Shown: one piece after another, positions 43,468 to 51,621 of the stretch
Position numbering within the stretch: position 1 is the first letter of the stretch
Layout of the letters: each line of letters opens with the position of its first letter
Source of the DNA: Opitutales bacterium
GTDB lineage: Bacteria > Verrucomicrobiota > Verrucomicrobiia > Opitutales > UBA2987
Assembly (NCBI GenBank): GCA_021772515.1
Contig: JAJFLU010000053.1
Coordinates: 62,001-126,000, forward strand
Direction of reading: 5' to 3'
Length of the DNA: 64,000 bases
The notes under the pieces: model-generated
Told to the model about the DNA's origin: nothing
What the model saw: the letters and a program-made list of their open reading frames with translations, nothing else
Database searches by the model: none
Program-made: the position numbers and the translations under genes

Positions 43468-44493
43468 ATGGATCTCTTACTACAAATACTTGGCGCTTTA
43501 GCACTTGGACTAGTCGCAATACTTGCGATTGTGATTCTGATAATTGTTTGGAAATGGAAAACGATAAAGGCGCTAATTTCATCAACTCAGCCGGTGCCAT
43601 CGGAGGCTACCCTGGTTAAAGATGAGTCACCGAAATGGTTGGATAAGGCAGCGGCTAAAAAAGCGATATTGGAACTGGAAGCTCTTGGATTTCAACGGGG
43701 GGCGGCCTATACTATCGAAGAAATTCCATCGGTTAAGTTGCTGGCTTTTTGTCATCAAAATTGTTATGTAATGGCAAGTCTTTATGAGCATGACGCGATC
43801 GGTCTTTTTTTGGATATGTGCGCGAACTTTGCCGATGGAATGGAACTAACAGTAACCAATGCTCCGGCAGGTTCCGAAATGGATACGAGACCGGAGACAG
43901 AGAAGATTTTTATGGCGGAAACCTCAATCGAAGAAATGTTTCAAGAGGTGAAGAGACGTATCGTAGATGCTTCGTTATTAAAGGTTTCCAATGAGAGCTT
44001 TGCCTCAGAATTCGAGAAAGCCTTCAAAAAGGATATGGTATGGAATGCTTCCCGGGGTGGTATTTCAGAGGCTGAGATTCGCAGAGTTGCCGAAAATGAA
44101 GACGGAGAGGTCAGCGAAGAAAAAATGCAGGAGGTTATGAACGTGATGAAGTTGCAGGAGATTAATCAATGGGCGACCGAGTGTTTGTGCGAATTTAGTA
44201 ACTCCACCAATATCAGTGTAGCCGAATGGAATAAATATGAGTATGAAATGTTTATTTTTAGGGAGGATTTCCACTCTCACGGATTCCTTACCTACCTTGC
44301 GGAAACAATGGATATCGAAGATGAAGAAGCGTTGAAAAAATATATCGAAATGTCCGCCGATACTGCGCCTGTTGATTTATTGTCAACGATTTGCGCGGAG
44401 CAAAACGTTAAGGTTAAAAAACTTGGGGAAGTCGAGAGTCCAATACAGGCTGAAATCTATGGCATCGAACGGGAGGAAGAAAACAGTACATAG
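43468..44493 (+). CDS. Membrane-anchored protein of unknown function
   Basis: A 341-aa protein starting at ATG 43468 with AAGGAA in front. One N-terminal membrane helix (residues 5-32, ending in IVWKWKTIK) is followed by a cytoplasmic or periplasmic region with no known motif that I recognise. Residues 55-170 look globular (ILELEALGFQRGAAYTIEEI, YVMASLYEHDAIGLFLDMC). Residues 170-330 are charged and helical. Two nearby Cys residues (about 94 and 112) are not in a metal motif. The pairing with the membrane gene upstream is the only functional hint. Confidence 0.65.
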   Translation: MDLLLQILGALALGLVAILAIVILIIVWKWKTIKALISSTQPVPSEATLVKDESPKWLDKAAAKKAILELEALGFQRGAAYTIEEIPSVKLLAFCHQNCYVMASLYEHDAIGLFLDMCANFADGMELTVTNAPAGSEMDTRPETEKIFMAETSIEEMFQEVKRRIVDASLLKVSNESFASEFEKAFKKDMVWNASRGGISEAEIRRVAENEDGEVSEEKMQEVMNVMKLQEINQWATECLCEFSNSTNISVAEWNKYEYEMFIFREDFHSHGFLTYLAETMDIEDEEALKKYIEMSADTAPVDLLSTICAEQNVKVKKLGEVESPIQAEIYGIEREEENST

Positions 44494-44553
44494 TCAAGTA
44501 ATGTTTCTTCCGGAAATCCATGTGAAAAGCTGTCGCTGATTATATTTCCGCAA

Positions 44554-45231
44554 TTATTTATTTCCTTCCAGGATCCGGCTGCATAATTGAAAACTGATGA
44601 TTGCGCCGACTGCCGGGCCGATCCAATATACCACCATTGGGGCGAATTCACCGGCGAAGATTGCGGTTCCAAAATGCCTTGCGGGGTTCAGCGCTGCGCC
44701 GGTTAGGGGGCCAATCGCGAGGATTACAAAACTCAGTGTGAGGCCGATTCCGAAGCCCGCCATTCCTTTGGGGGCCTTGCTTCCGACGGCGGTTCCAAAG
44801 ACTGCCATTGCGAGTAAAAAAGTGCCGATCGCCTCGATGGCTATTCCCTTTCCTGAGCCAATGCCCTCGGCCAAAACGGGGGTGCCCACTTTCGCGGCTT
44901 CCACGGCACCGCCCGGAAAAAGTAACGTTAGCAGCAGGCCACCTATTGCACCTCCGATCAACTGCGAAACGATATTGGCGACTCCCTGTCCGGGTTTTTC
45001 TTTACCAATGCTCATCAGGCCCAACGTTATGGCGGGGTTAATCTGGCCACCCGAAACATTCATGGTTGCGGAAACTGCCACCGATAGGGCGAGACCGTGA
45101 GCGAGCGCAATGCCCACCAAGCCGACGCCTCCGCCGGTATGGGAGTCCATAATAATCGCCCCGGCACCGATGAAGCAGAGGGTGAAAGTTCCAACGGATT
45201 CAGCGATACATGATTTTAAAGAGATATTCAT
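44554..45231 (-). CDS. Aquaporin / MIP-family channel
   Basis: About 225 aa from the ATG at 45231 (MNISLKSCIAESVGTF); longer upstream starts add unrelated residues. Six membrane helices and both pore motifs are present: GGQINPAITLG in loop B and GAALNPARHFG in loop E. A Glu in AESVGTF matches the buried Glu of helix 1. The sequence looks more like water-selective aquaporins than GlpF glycerol facilitators (no extended loop after the second NPA, small protein), but selectivity cannot be read with certainty. It would move water or small neutral solutes across the inner membrane. Confidence 0.88.
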   Translation of the reverse strand: MNISLKSCIAESVGTFTLCFIGAGAIIMDSHTGGGVGLVGIALAHGLALSVAVSATMNVSGGQINPAITLGLMSIGKEKPGQGVANIVSQLIGGAIGGLLLTLLFPGGAVEAAKVGTPVLAEGIGSGKGIAIEAIGTFLLAMAVFGTAVGSKAPKGMAGFGIGLTLSFVILAIGPLTGAALNPARHFGTAIFAGEFAPMVVYWIGPAVGAIISFQLCSRILEGNK

Positions 45232-45498
45232 TTTTTTTTCTGATTTATTAATTAATTTCGTTTCTAGGAGGCAGGAGCCAGGGGTGGCAATGAGAATTTT
45301 CCAAAGTGGCAAAATGCGGCTGCCGTGTAAAGTGATTTAGATTGCAACTGTATATGCCGTGGAAGTGGGACGGAAAAACCTCCGGTCCGATCCTCTATAG
45401 GCATGATTTTTGCCATGAAAAAAATCCCTCCAAATGTGCATCATATTTTAAAAAAAATCGAATATCACGGCATGACCTCTTTTGATTTTTTTCTTTTA

Positions 45499-46335
45499 TT
45501 AGTATGTGCGGAACCATTCGGAATCTACAGTTACGTCCTCAACGATCTTTTCTTGGACAGTAGTACCGAGTCTGTATTCCTTCAGCATTTTAACAAGATC
45601 GTCGCCATCAATTAGATCAAGCGGTGGTGCTCCATCCCTCAGTGCCTCAGCTTTGGCATCCCGAGTAAAGGTACCAGTAGTTATGATGATACCTTTATCC
45701 GCTCGCCCGACCATGGCACCTCGAAAATCCCTAATCACGGGCGATGAAACCGTGTCCTTGAATCGCTTACACTGGAAATGGACATGGAAGGAGAGAATAG
45801 TACCAAGCTTCACAACGCCACGACCGTCAATCCCTCCGTCGCCTGTTCGTCCGGTCACTTCTACCTGAATAAAACCGGATTCTCTGAGAATGCGCTGGCA
45901 CAGCCTTTCGAACGCTTCGGGAGCCATCTTCTTTACTGTATCTAGAAGTTCCACTTCCCATCCGAGTTCTTCAGCAACTTTGTCGTAATCCTGAGTCTTT
46001 TTCGCTTCCCGTCTCTTACGGTCTTCCTTCTGAACTTTCCTCTTAACGGCAGCCTTGCTGATTTTTGTGGTTTTCTGTCCGTTAGCAGTGAGAGCCCAAA
46101 CGCCTCTGGAAGAATTCTCAATCATTCCAAATCTCTTCAGATATGTACGCGCCCAAGCCAAGTTGTAGGAAAACTTCGTTCGGTTCCCGTCATGCGGTTC
46201 TTCAAGGTCGGCTTCTGAGAGATTTAGAACATCTGCCACTTTCTGTTCTTGCTCAGTTATCGATGCAGAGCTTCCCAGCTCATGCAAAGCACTCAATAGA
46301 GGGTTAAATAGATCATCGTATTTTGGGATAGGCAT
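45499..46335 (-). CDS. Mrr-type restriction endonuclease (modification-dependent, type IV-like)
   Basis: About 278 aa from ATG 46335 (MPIPKYDDLFNPLLSALHEL), the usual start of the family; a more distal ATG adds 22 unrelated residues. Residues 1-85 are the Mrr N-terminal winged-helix domain (YNLAWARTYLKRFGMIENSSRGVW in segments). Residues about 135-270 are the Mrr catalytic domain of the PD-(D/E)XK fold: FERLCQRILRESGF, TGRTGDGGIDGRG (catalytic Asp) and HFQCKRFK (QxK). It would cut methylated foreign DNA. No methyltransferase gene is nearby, which fits a stand-alone type IV nuclease. Flanked by repeat-rich intergenic DNA. Confidence 0.88.
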   Translation of the reverse strand: MPIPKYDDLFNPLLSALHELGSSASITEQEQKVADVLNLSEADLEEPHDGNRTKFSYNLAWARTYLKRFGMIENSSRGVWALTANGQKTTKISKAAVKRKVQKEDRKRREAKKTQDYDKVAEELGWEVELLDTVKKMAPEAFERLCQRILRESGFIQVEVTGRTGDGGIDGRGVVKLGTILSFHVHFQCKRFKDTVSSPVIRDFRGAMVGRADKGIIITTGTFTRDAKAEALRDGAPPLDLIDGDDLVKMLKEYRLGTTVQEKIVEDVTVDSEWFRTY

Positions 46336-46732
46336 GAAATGGGGTTTCCTTTTTTGAGCGAACAATTTGAAGACAGCGTTTACTCTGCCTATGATTGGCA
46401 CGATAGAATATTGGCTGAAATTTGCAAGGGCGTTTGTAATGCTTTGGTTGCGAAGAGGATTTATCAGAATTCCACGATTAAAAGCTCAATTTCTGACCAC
46501 CGACGAAACAAAGAGGGATTTTCGTTATCCACTGGTTTTTGAGGGATACAGATTTATTTTTTCTTACAGTGACACGGGGATTCAGAGAAGTCGGTGAATT
46601 GGTCGCAAAAAGGCGTAGAAAATTGTAAAATTGGGGTGCTGGAGGGTGATTTTTGTTACTGAGATTTGCTTTTTTGGTGGGACAATTTGGCGCAATTGTT
46701 GGTTTTTTGAGGTTTTTTTGCATATTTTTTGG

Positions 46733-46779
46733 TCAACGCAGCCAACGCAGCCAACCTAGCCAACGCAGCCAACGCAGCA
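46733..46779 (+). repeat. Tandem 9-bp repeat (gccaacgca)
   Basis: Five units of GCCAACGCA-type sequence (one reads gccaaccta) follow a T-rich stretch. A second array of the same 9-mer lies at 63443-63468, again after T-rich sequence. The shared unit suggests one dispersed intergenic family. Confidence 0.8.
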
Positions 46780-46851
46780 ATTGACGGTTTATTTGAGGTG
46801 TGGTATTTTAATGGCTCGGAAGCAGTTGGAACCTTTTTTTGAATATATTAA

Positions 46852-46878
46852 CCACGGATAACACGGATTAACACGGAT
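46852..46878 (+). repeat. Tandem 9-bp repeat (acacggat type)
   Basis: Three 9-bp units CCACGGATA, ACACGGATT and AACACGGAT. Related sequences occur at about 46941 and 63186, and in reverse at about 21400. The family is widespread in environmental bacterial genomes, from general experience; I did not check any database. Confidence 0.75.
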
Positions 46879-47013
46879 GATTTGTTAAATCTGGATTTAT
46901 TAATAGACGCCGATTGGCGCGAATGAGAATCTTTAACCATGGATACATTGATGAACACGGATAATTTACGATTTAATATCAGTGACAGATTTTTTCTGTC
47001 GGCTGTGAATTTT

Positions 47014-48552
47014 ATGAAACCATTGCGGTTGTGCGGAGGTATGGCATTGGTGGCGTTTGGGTTGCTATTGGGCGCGAATATGGCTTGGGGGCGGGAGTTT
47101 GTGGTTTTGGCTTATAATGTTGAGAATCTTTTTGATGCCGATGGGGTCGCCCGGTTTGATCAGTATAAGGAAAATCAGGAGGAGGCCGAGTTTTCGTATT
47201 CTCCGCGCAAGGTTTTGACGAAAATTCGCAATATCGGGCGTGTTCTTGCTTTGGTGAACGGGGGAAGCGGGCCGGAGGTGGCGCTGTTTCAAGAAATTGA
47301 ACTGGATCGAACTCCTGAGTCAGCGGTGGCCAATTATGCGGATTTTCTGGAAAAATATGCCGACAGGACAGTGGGTGCCATGCTGACGACCGATTTTGAC
47401 GATGTCGTTGCGGGGCTGCCTGCGGAGGCTCTGTTGCTCAAGTATCTGGAGGATAATGGAATGACCGGATACCATGTGATAAAACCGGTTTCTGCCCGAC
47501 CGCTGGAGGAGCGCACGGCGCAGAATAATGTCGTTTTTTCCAAATTTCCGATTGAATACGCGAAGTTTCATGCGCTGGAAAGGGCGCGGGATATTCTCGA
47601 GGTGGGACTTTCGGTGGAGGGGCATTCGCTGATACTTTTTGACAATCACTGGAAATCGGGGGCGTCCAATGCGGTAACGGAGATATTGCGGGTGCAGAAT
47701 GCGGGTGTTTTGCGGAAAAGGCTGGATGAGATATTGGCGGAGGACCCGTCAGCCGACATTGTGTTGGGGGGTGATTTTAATTCCTACTATAACCAGAAAG
47801 AACGCAACCCGGAGATGACACAGACGGCGTTGAATGATGTTTTGCGGTCGCGGGGGGATGAAAAAGCCCTGATCGAGGATGACGGTGTGGATCTTTACAA
47901 TTTATGGCTGGAGTTGCCTCCGGGAAAAAGGGGGAGCGAAGTTTACCGTGGGCGTTGGGGGACGCTGATGCAATTAATTGTGACACCGGGGCTTTACGAT
48001 TTTAGGGGGATTCAGTATGTGGACAACTCATTTTTCGTATTAGCCGCACCGGGTTTGAATGTGGAAGAAGCCGGAGGCTTTGGCCGCCCGAAGCGGTGGT
48101 ATTTTTATGGAACAGAGGGGGGCGGATTTTCCGACCATCTGCCGGTGGGCGCGCGTTTTCGGACGGTCGAGGAAAATTTACCTGGATTATACAGAGCCAC
48201 TTTGACGGGCGGAATTAAAACTAAAAAAATGGAGAAGCCGCGATTGGTAAATTTTAGGAATTTGCCAGAAACGTCGATTCGGGACGGCAAGGAACTTGAA
48301 ACGATGCCGAATGAGGAGTTGGGCAAGCATTTCGGGAAGGTTTACGAAGTGGAGTCGGAGCTGATTGAAGGCAACGGGAAAAAAGTCCGCATCGGTGGAC
48401 GAGTTTTCGAGGTGGTAGCGTTCAAGGAGGATGTTCGGACGGCATTGAATGGCCTTGAGGCGGGCAGCCCTGTCCATTTTTGGGGTGAATTGGGCGAATT
48501 CCGGGGTCGGCTCAATTTTGTCATACAAGATTCGAGTTGGTGGAAAAATTAG
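47014..48552 (+). CDS. Exported endonuclease/exonuclease/phosphatase-family protein
   Basis: I start at ATG 47014 (MKPLRLCGGMALVAFGLLLG), a signal peptide, because the 25 codons before it run through repeat DNA; this gives 512 aa. The EEP domain covers about residues 30-390: LAYNVENLFDADG, the metal-binding Glu in ALFQEIEL, IVLGGDFNSYY and SDHLPVGARF (SDHxPV intact). The last 100 residues, after LVNFRNLPETSIRDG, look like a small OB-like barrel. It is probably a periplasmic or extracellular nuclease or phosphodiesterase. It is not closely similar to the EEP protein near 3.7-5.1 kb, which has an N-terminal CBM9-like domain instead. Confidence 0.82.
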   Translation: MKPLRLCGGMALVAFGLLLGANMAWGREFVVLAYNVENLFDADGVARFDQYKENQEEAEFSYSPRKVLTKIRNIGRVLALVNGGSGPEVALFQEIELDRTPESAVANYADFLEKYADRTVGAMLTTDFDDVVAGLPAEALLLKYLEDNGMTGYHVIKPVSARPLEERTAQNNVVFSKFPIEYAKFHALERARDILEVGLSVEGHSLILFDNHWKSGASNAVTEILRVQNAGVLRKRLDEILAEDPSADIVLGGDFNSYYNQKERNPEMTQTALNDVLRSRGDEKALIEDDGVDLYNLWLELPPGKRGSEVYRGRWGTLMQLIVTPGLYDFRGIQYVDNSFFVLAAPGLNVEEAGGFGRPKRWYFYGTEGGGFSDHLPVGARFRTVEENLPGLYRATLTGGIKTKKMEKPRLVNFRNLPETSIRDGKELETMPNEELGKHFGKVYEVESELIEGNGKKVRIGGRVFEVVAFKEDVRTALNGLEAGSPVHFWGELGEFRGRLNFVIQDSSWWKN

Positions 48553-48627
48553 GCGTTCAGGGACTTGCCGTTTGCCCGCTTTTTCTACAGAACTGCCCGC
48601 TACGAATAAATTTGCCTCCTTTTAGCG

Positions 48628-50154
48628 ATGAAAAGTTTTTATATAACCACGGCGATTGACTACGCCAACGCCGGCCCCCACCTCGGCCATGCCTACGAAA
48701 AAGTGCTGACCGATGTCATCGCCCGATTCAAGCGATTGCAGGGGTTCGATGTGCGATTTTTGACGGGTCTGGACGAGCATGGGATGAAGGTTCAGCAAAG
48801 CGCCGAGAAAAAGGGAATCGAGCCTCAGGAGTTTGTGAACGACATTGCGCTGGAATTTCTGGCCTTGCTGAAGCAGCTCAATATCTCGAATGACGACTAT
48901 ATCCGCACGACCGGGGAACGTCATAAGGTTGTGGTGCAAAACCTCCTGCAAAAACTCCATGACCAGGGTGATATTTACAAGGATTACTACCACGGCTACT
49001 ATAGCGTGCGAGCGGAGCAGTTCGTCCTCGAAAAGGAGAAGGTCGATGGCGAGTGGCCAAGCATTTATGGCGAAGTGGTGGAAATCACGGAGCCGAATTA
49101 TTTTTTTCGATTGGGTAAATACCAGGATTGGCTGATTGAGCATATCAAGACGCACGAGGATTTCATTTTCCCAAAATCCCGCGCCAATCAAGTTCTAGAA
49201 TTTCTAAAAGAGCCGGTCAACGACCTCTGCATTTCACGGCCCCGGGAGCGGCTTTCGTGGGGAATTTCGCTTCCATTTGACGAGGATTATGTGACCTATG
49301 TGTGGTTCGACGCCGTAACCAACTACCTCTCCGCCGTCGCTCCGGGCACGCCGGAAAACGAGAAATACTGGCCCGCCGACTACCATGTTATCGGAAAGGA
49401 TATCCTCGTGCCGGCCCATTCCGTTTATTGGCCAATTATGCTCAAGGCTGGCGGGATAGAGCCGCCTCTCGGGTTCATCGTGCACGGGTTCTGGACCATG
49501 TCCGGCAAAAAGATGTCCAAAAGTGAAGGGGAGATCGTGGATCCCTTCGACCTGATTGAGGAGTTTGGGCCCGATGCCTTCCGGTATTTTGTAACGAGGG
49601 AAATGAATGTCGGGTTGGACAGCGATTTTACGCTCGAACGGTTTATGATTCGCTATAACAGCGATTTGGCCAATGACCTCGGGAATCTACTCAGTCGGCT
49701 GCTCAACATGACGCATCGGTATTGCGGGGGGATCGTCCCGACAGCCTCGGTCCGGGAAGAACCCGAAGCCGTGCTCCTGGAAAATTGGGGCAAAGTGCAG
49801 GAGGAAGTGGTTGGGCTATTTGATGGCTTCAGGTTCCACACGGCATTGGAGCGCATTTTTCACTTTATCAGTTCGGTAAATCGCTATGCGGAGACGAGGG
49901 CACCCTGGAAACTGGCCAAGTCGGACGCCGCCGAGGATCGCCAACGGCTGGAAACGGCGCTTGCCTGCATGGCCGAAAGTCTGCGGCTGGTGGCCATCGT
50001 TTTGACGCCCGTGATGCCCGATGTGTGCGAGCGAATCAATGGCTTGCTGGGAACTCAGGGGGTTGATTCCTGGGAGGGCAATCTGGATTGGTCCGAGCGG
50101 ATGGAAGGCAATGCGCTTGGAAAAGCGGCCATTCTTTTTCCTAAAACCCGTTGA
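48628..50154 (+). CDS. metG: Methionyl-tRNA synthetase lacking the zinc-knuckle cysteines
   Basis: A 508-aa class I synthetase that charges tRNA-Met. The HIGH motif is GPHLGHAYEKV and the KMSKS motif is GKKMSKSEGEI; TYVWFDAVTNYLSA and LLSRLLNMTHRY are also typical. The connective peptide lacks the usual zinc cysteines: the YC..C..F block reads YSVRAEQFVLEKEK, with no Cys near 130-160, so it is of the metal-free type. The C-terminal tRNA-dimerisation domain found in many MetRS is absent. It is the first gene of a likely operon with menF, menD and menB. Confidence 0.95.
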   Translation: MKSFYITTAIDYANAGPHLGHAYEKVLTDVIARFKRLQGFDVRFLTGLDEHGMKVQQSAEKKGIEPQEFVNDIALEFLALLKQLNISNDDYIRTTGERHKVVVQNLLQKLHDQGDIYKDYYHGYYSVRAEQFVLEKEKVDGEWPSIYGEVVEITEPNYFFRLGKYQDWLIEHIKTHEDFIFPKSRANQVLEFLKEPVNDLCISRPRERLSWGISLPFDEDYVTYVWFDAVTNYLSAVAPGTPENEKYWPADYHVIGKDILVPAHSVYWPIMLKAGGIEPPLGFIVHGFWTMSGKKMSKSEGEIVDPFDLIEEFGPDAFRYFVTREMNVGLDSDFTLERFMIRYNSDLANDLGNLLSRLLNMTHRYCGGIVPTASVREEPEAVLLENWGKVQEEVVGLFDGFRFHTALERIFHFISSVNRYAETRAPWKLAKSDAAEDRQRLETALACMAESLRLVAIVLTPVMPDVCERINGLLGTQGVDSWEGNLDWSERMEGNALGKAAILFPKTR

Positions 50155-51608
50155 TAGATTTCAAGGGAAACACCTTTTTAATCTTGAAAATTATTCCTCC
50201 AGAAAGCTACCCGTCGAGGGATTCAGAGGCGCTTTTGGCGTTTTTGGCGGGTTGCCGCGAGGAGGCTCGCCGGGACGACCATCCCAAGCTGGCGAGTATT
50301 TCCCTGGGGGTGAAGCATATTGACCCGCTGGCGGTTCTGGAGTCGATTTTCGAGCCGGGCGAGCTGCATTTTTATCTGGAGCAACCCTCCCGTGAATACG
50401 CAGTGGCCGGGGCGGAGGCGATTTTGGATAAAACCGTTTCCGGAAAAAAACGCTTTGAGGGCGCACGCGAATTCGCTCGGGAAACTTTGGCGCATACCAT
50501 TGCGGTGGGCGATTTGCATCTGCCCTTCAGCGGGCCGCATTTCTATTGCGCGTTCACCTTTTTTGATGAGCCGGGGGAGGAGTCGTTTTTCCCGTCGGCC
50601 ACCATATTCGTGCCGCGCTGGCAGGTCTCTCGTCAGGGGGGAAAGTATGCCGCCGTGGCCAATGTCCTTGTCGAACAGGACTCCGAACTGGAACCTTTGG
50701 CCCGGAAAATCTGGGCCGCCCATGCCAAGTTTTCGTCGTTTGGCTATGCGTCGGTTGAGAATTCCTCGGAGATTCCGGTTCGTGAAGAAATCAGTGTGAC
50801 GGAGGCGATGGGGGAGGGCAGTTTTCAGGATGCAGTGCGGACTGGTCTCGAACGCATCAAGGCGGGCCGTTATGAAAAAATCGTTCTGGCCCGCGCGGTG
50901 GATATTTCCACAAAAACGCCCCTTCATCCGCTCCAATCCCTCAACCGGCTGCGCGAGGTGTATCCGGGCTGCTACTCGTTTTCCGTCGGGAATGGGCGAG
51001 GGCAGAGCTTTATCGGCGCTTCCCCGGAGAGGCTTTTGCGGGTCGAGAATAACCTGCTGGAAACGGAAGCCTTGGCCGGAACTGTGGGCCGAGGCAAAAC
51101 CGCAAGGGAAGACGCCCGACTTGCACGGAGCCTGCTGGAAAGCAAAAAAGACCTCCATGAACACCGTGTGGTGATCGATTCCATCGTCCGTCGATTGAAT
51201 ATTTTTGGGATCGAGCCCCGTGTGCCGGATCAGCCGAGGTTATTGCAACTTTCCAATGTGCAGCATCTGCGTTCGCCGATCGAGGCGGAGGTTCCGGAAG
51301 GCATTCATTTACTGGACATTTTGGCCGAACTCTTCCCGACCCCCGCCGTCGGTGGGTCGCCGAGGGAAAAAGCCATTCCCGACATCCCCGGAATCGAAAA
51401 ATTCGACCGCGGGCTTTACGCGGGTGCGATAGGGTGGTTCAACCACCGGGCGGAGGGCGAGATGGTGGTGGCCATCCGTTCGGCCCTGATCGATGGCGCT
51501 CGGGCCCGCCTCTACGCCGGAAACGGCATCGTGCAAGGCTCCGACCCCATGAAAGAACATCAGGAAACCAACTTGAAACTCAAGGCGCTCCTGGCTAATC
51601 TGCGGTAG
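50151..51608 (+). CDS. menF: Isochorismate synthase, menaquinone type
   Basis: A 485-aa chorismate-binding enzyme that converts chorismate to isochorismate. The start codon TTG at 50151 overlaps the metG stop (TTGA), which suggests coupled translation. The C-terminal two-thirds is the chorismate-binding domain: YEKIVLARAVDI, FIGASPERLLRVENN, ALAGTVGRG, LHEHRVVIDSIV, FPTPAVGGSPREKA, and YAGAIGWFNHRAEGEMVVAIR. The N-terminal 190 residues are the usual divergent MenF/EntC region. Because menD follows 13 bp later, the product goes to menaquinone and not siderophores. Confidence 0.92.
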   Translation: MIDFKGNTFLILKIIPPESYPSRDSEALLAFLAGCREEARRDDHPKLASISLGVKHIDPLAVLESIFEPGELHFYLEQPSREYAVAGAEAILDKTVSGKKRFEGAREFARETLAHTIAVGDLHLPFSGPHFYCAFTFFDEPGEESFFPSATIFVPRWQVSRQGGKYAAVANVLVEQDSELEPLARKIWAAHAKFSSFGYASVENSSEIPVREEISVTEAMGEGSFQDAVRTGLERIKAGRYEKIVLARAVDISTKTPLHPLQSLNRLREVYPGCYSFSVGNGRGQSFIGASPERLLRVENNLLETEALAGTVGRGKTAREDARLARSLLESKKDLHEHRVVIDSIVRRLNIFGIEPRVPDQPRLLQLSNVQHLRSPIEAEVPEGIHLLDILAELFPTPAVGGSPREKAIPDIPGIEKFDRGLYAGAIGWFNHRAEGEMVVAIRSALIDGARARLYAGNGIVQGSDPMKEHQETNLKLKALLANLR

Positions 51609-51621
51609 ATTCAAAAAAGTT

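Larger units (their letters stand above)
46336..47013. other. Repeat-rich intergenic region upstream of the second EEP gene
   Basis: This gap holds two short-repeat families, listed separately, plus a third stretch (GATACATTGATGAACACGG, 46941-46959) of the same 'acacggat' type. Part of it is an open reading frame continuous with the EEP gene, which I exclude from that gene. No other gene was found. Confidence 0.55.

Noticed and set aside
45403-45615. 70-codon + strand frame next to the aquaporin
   Set aside because: More than half of it runs antisense to the end of the Mrr gene, and no ribosome binding site is visible.
45499-46335. Defence island around the Mrr gene
   Set aside because: The neighbours are an aquaporin and a secreted phosphoesterase-like protein; no other defence gene or mobile-element gene was found.
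46733-46779. CRISPR array in the Mrr-EEP gap
   Set aside because: Units are 9 bp and directly adjacent without spacers; no cas gene is present.
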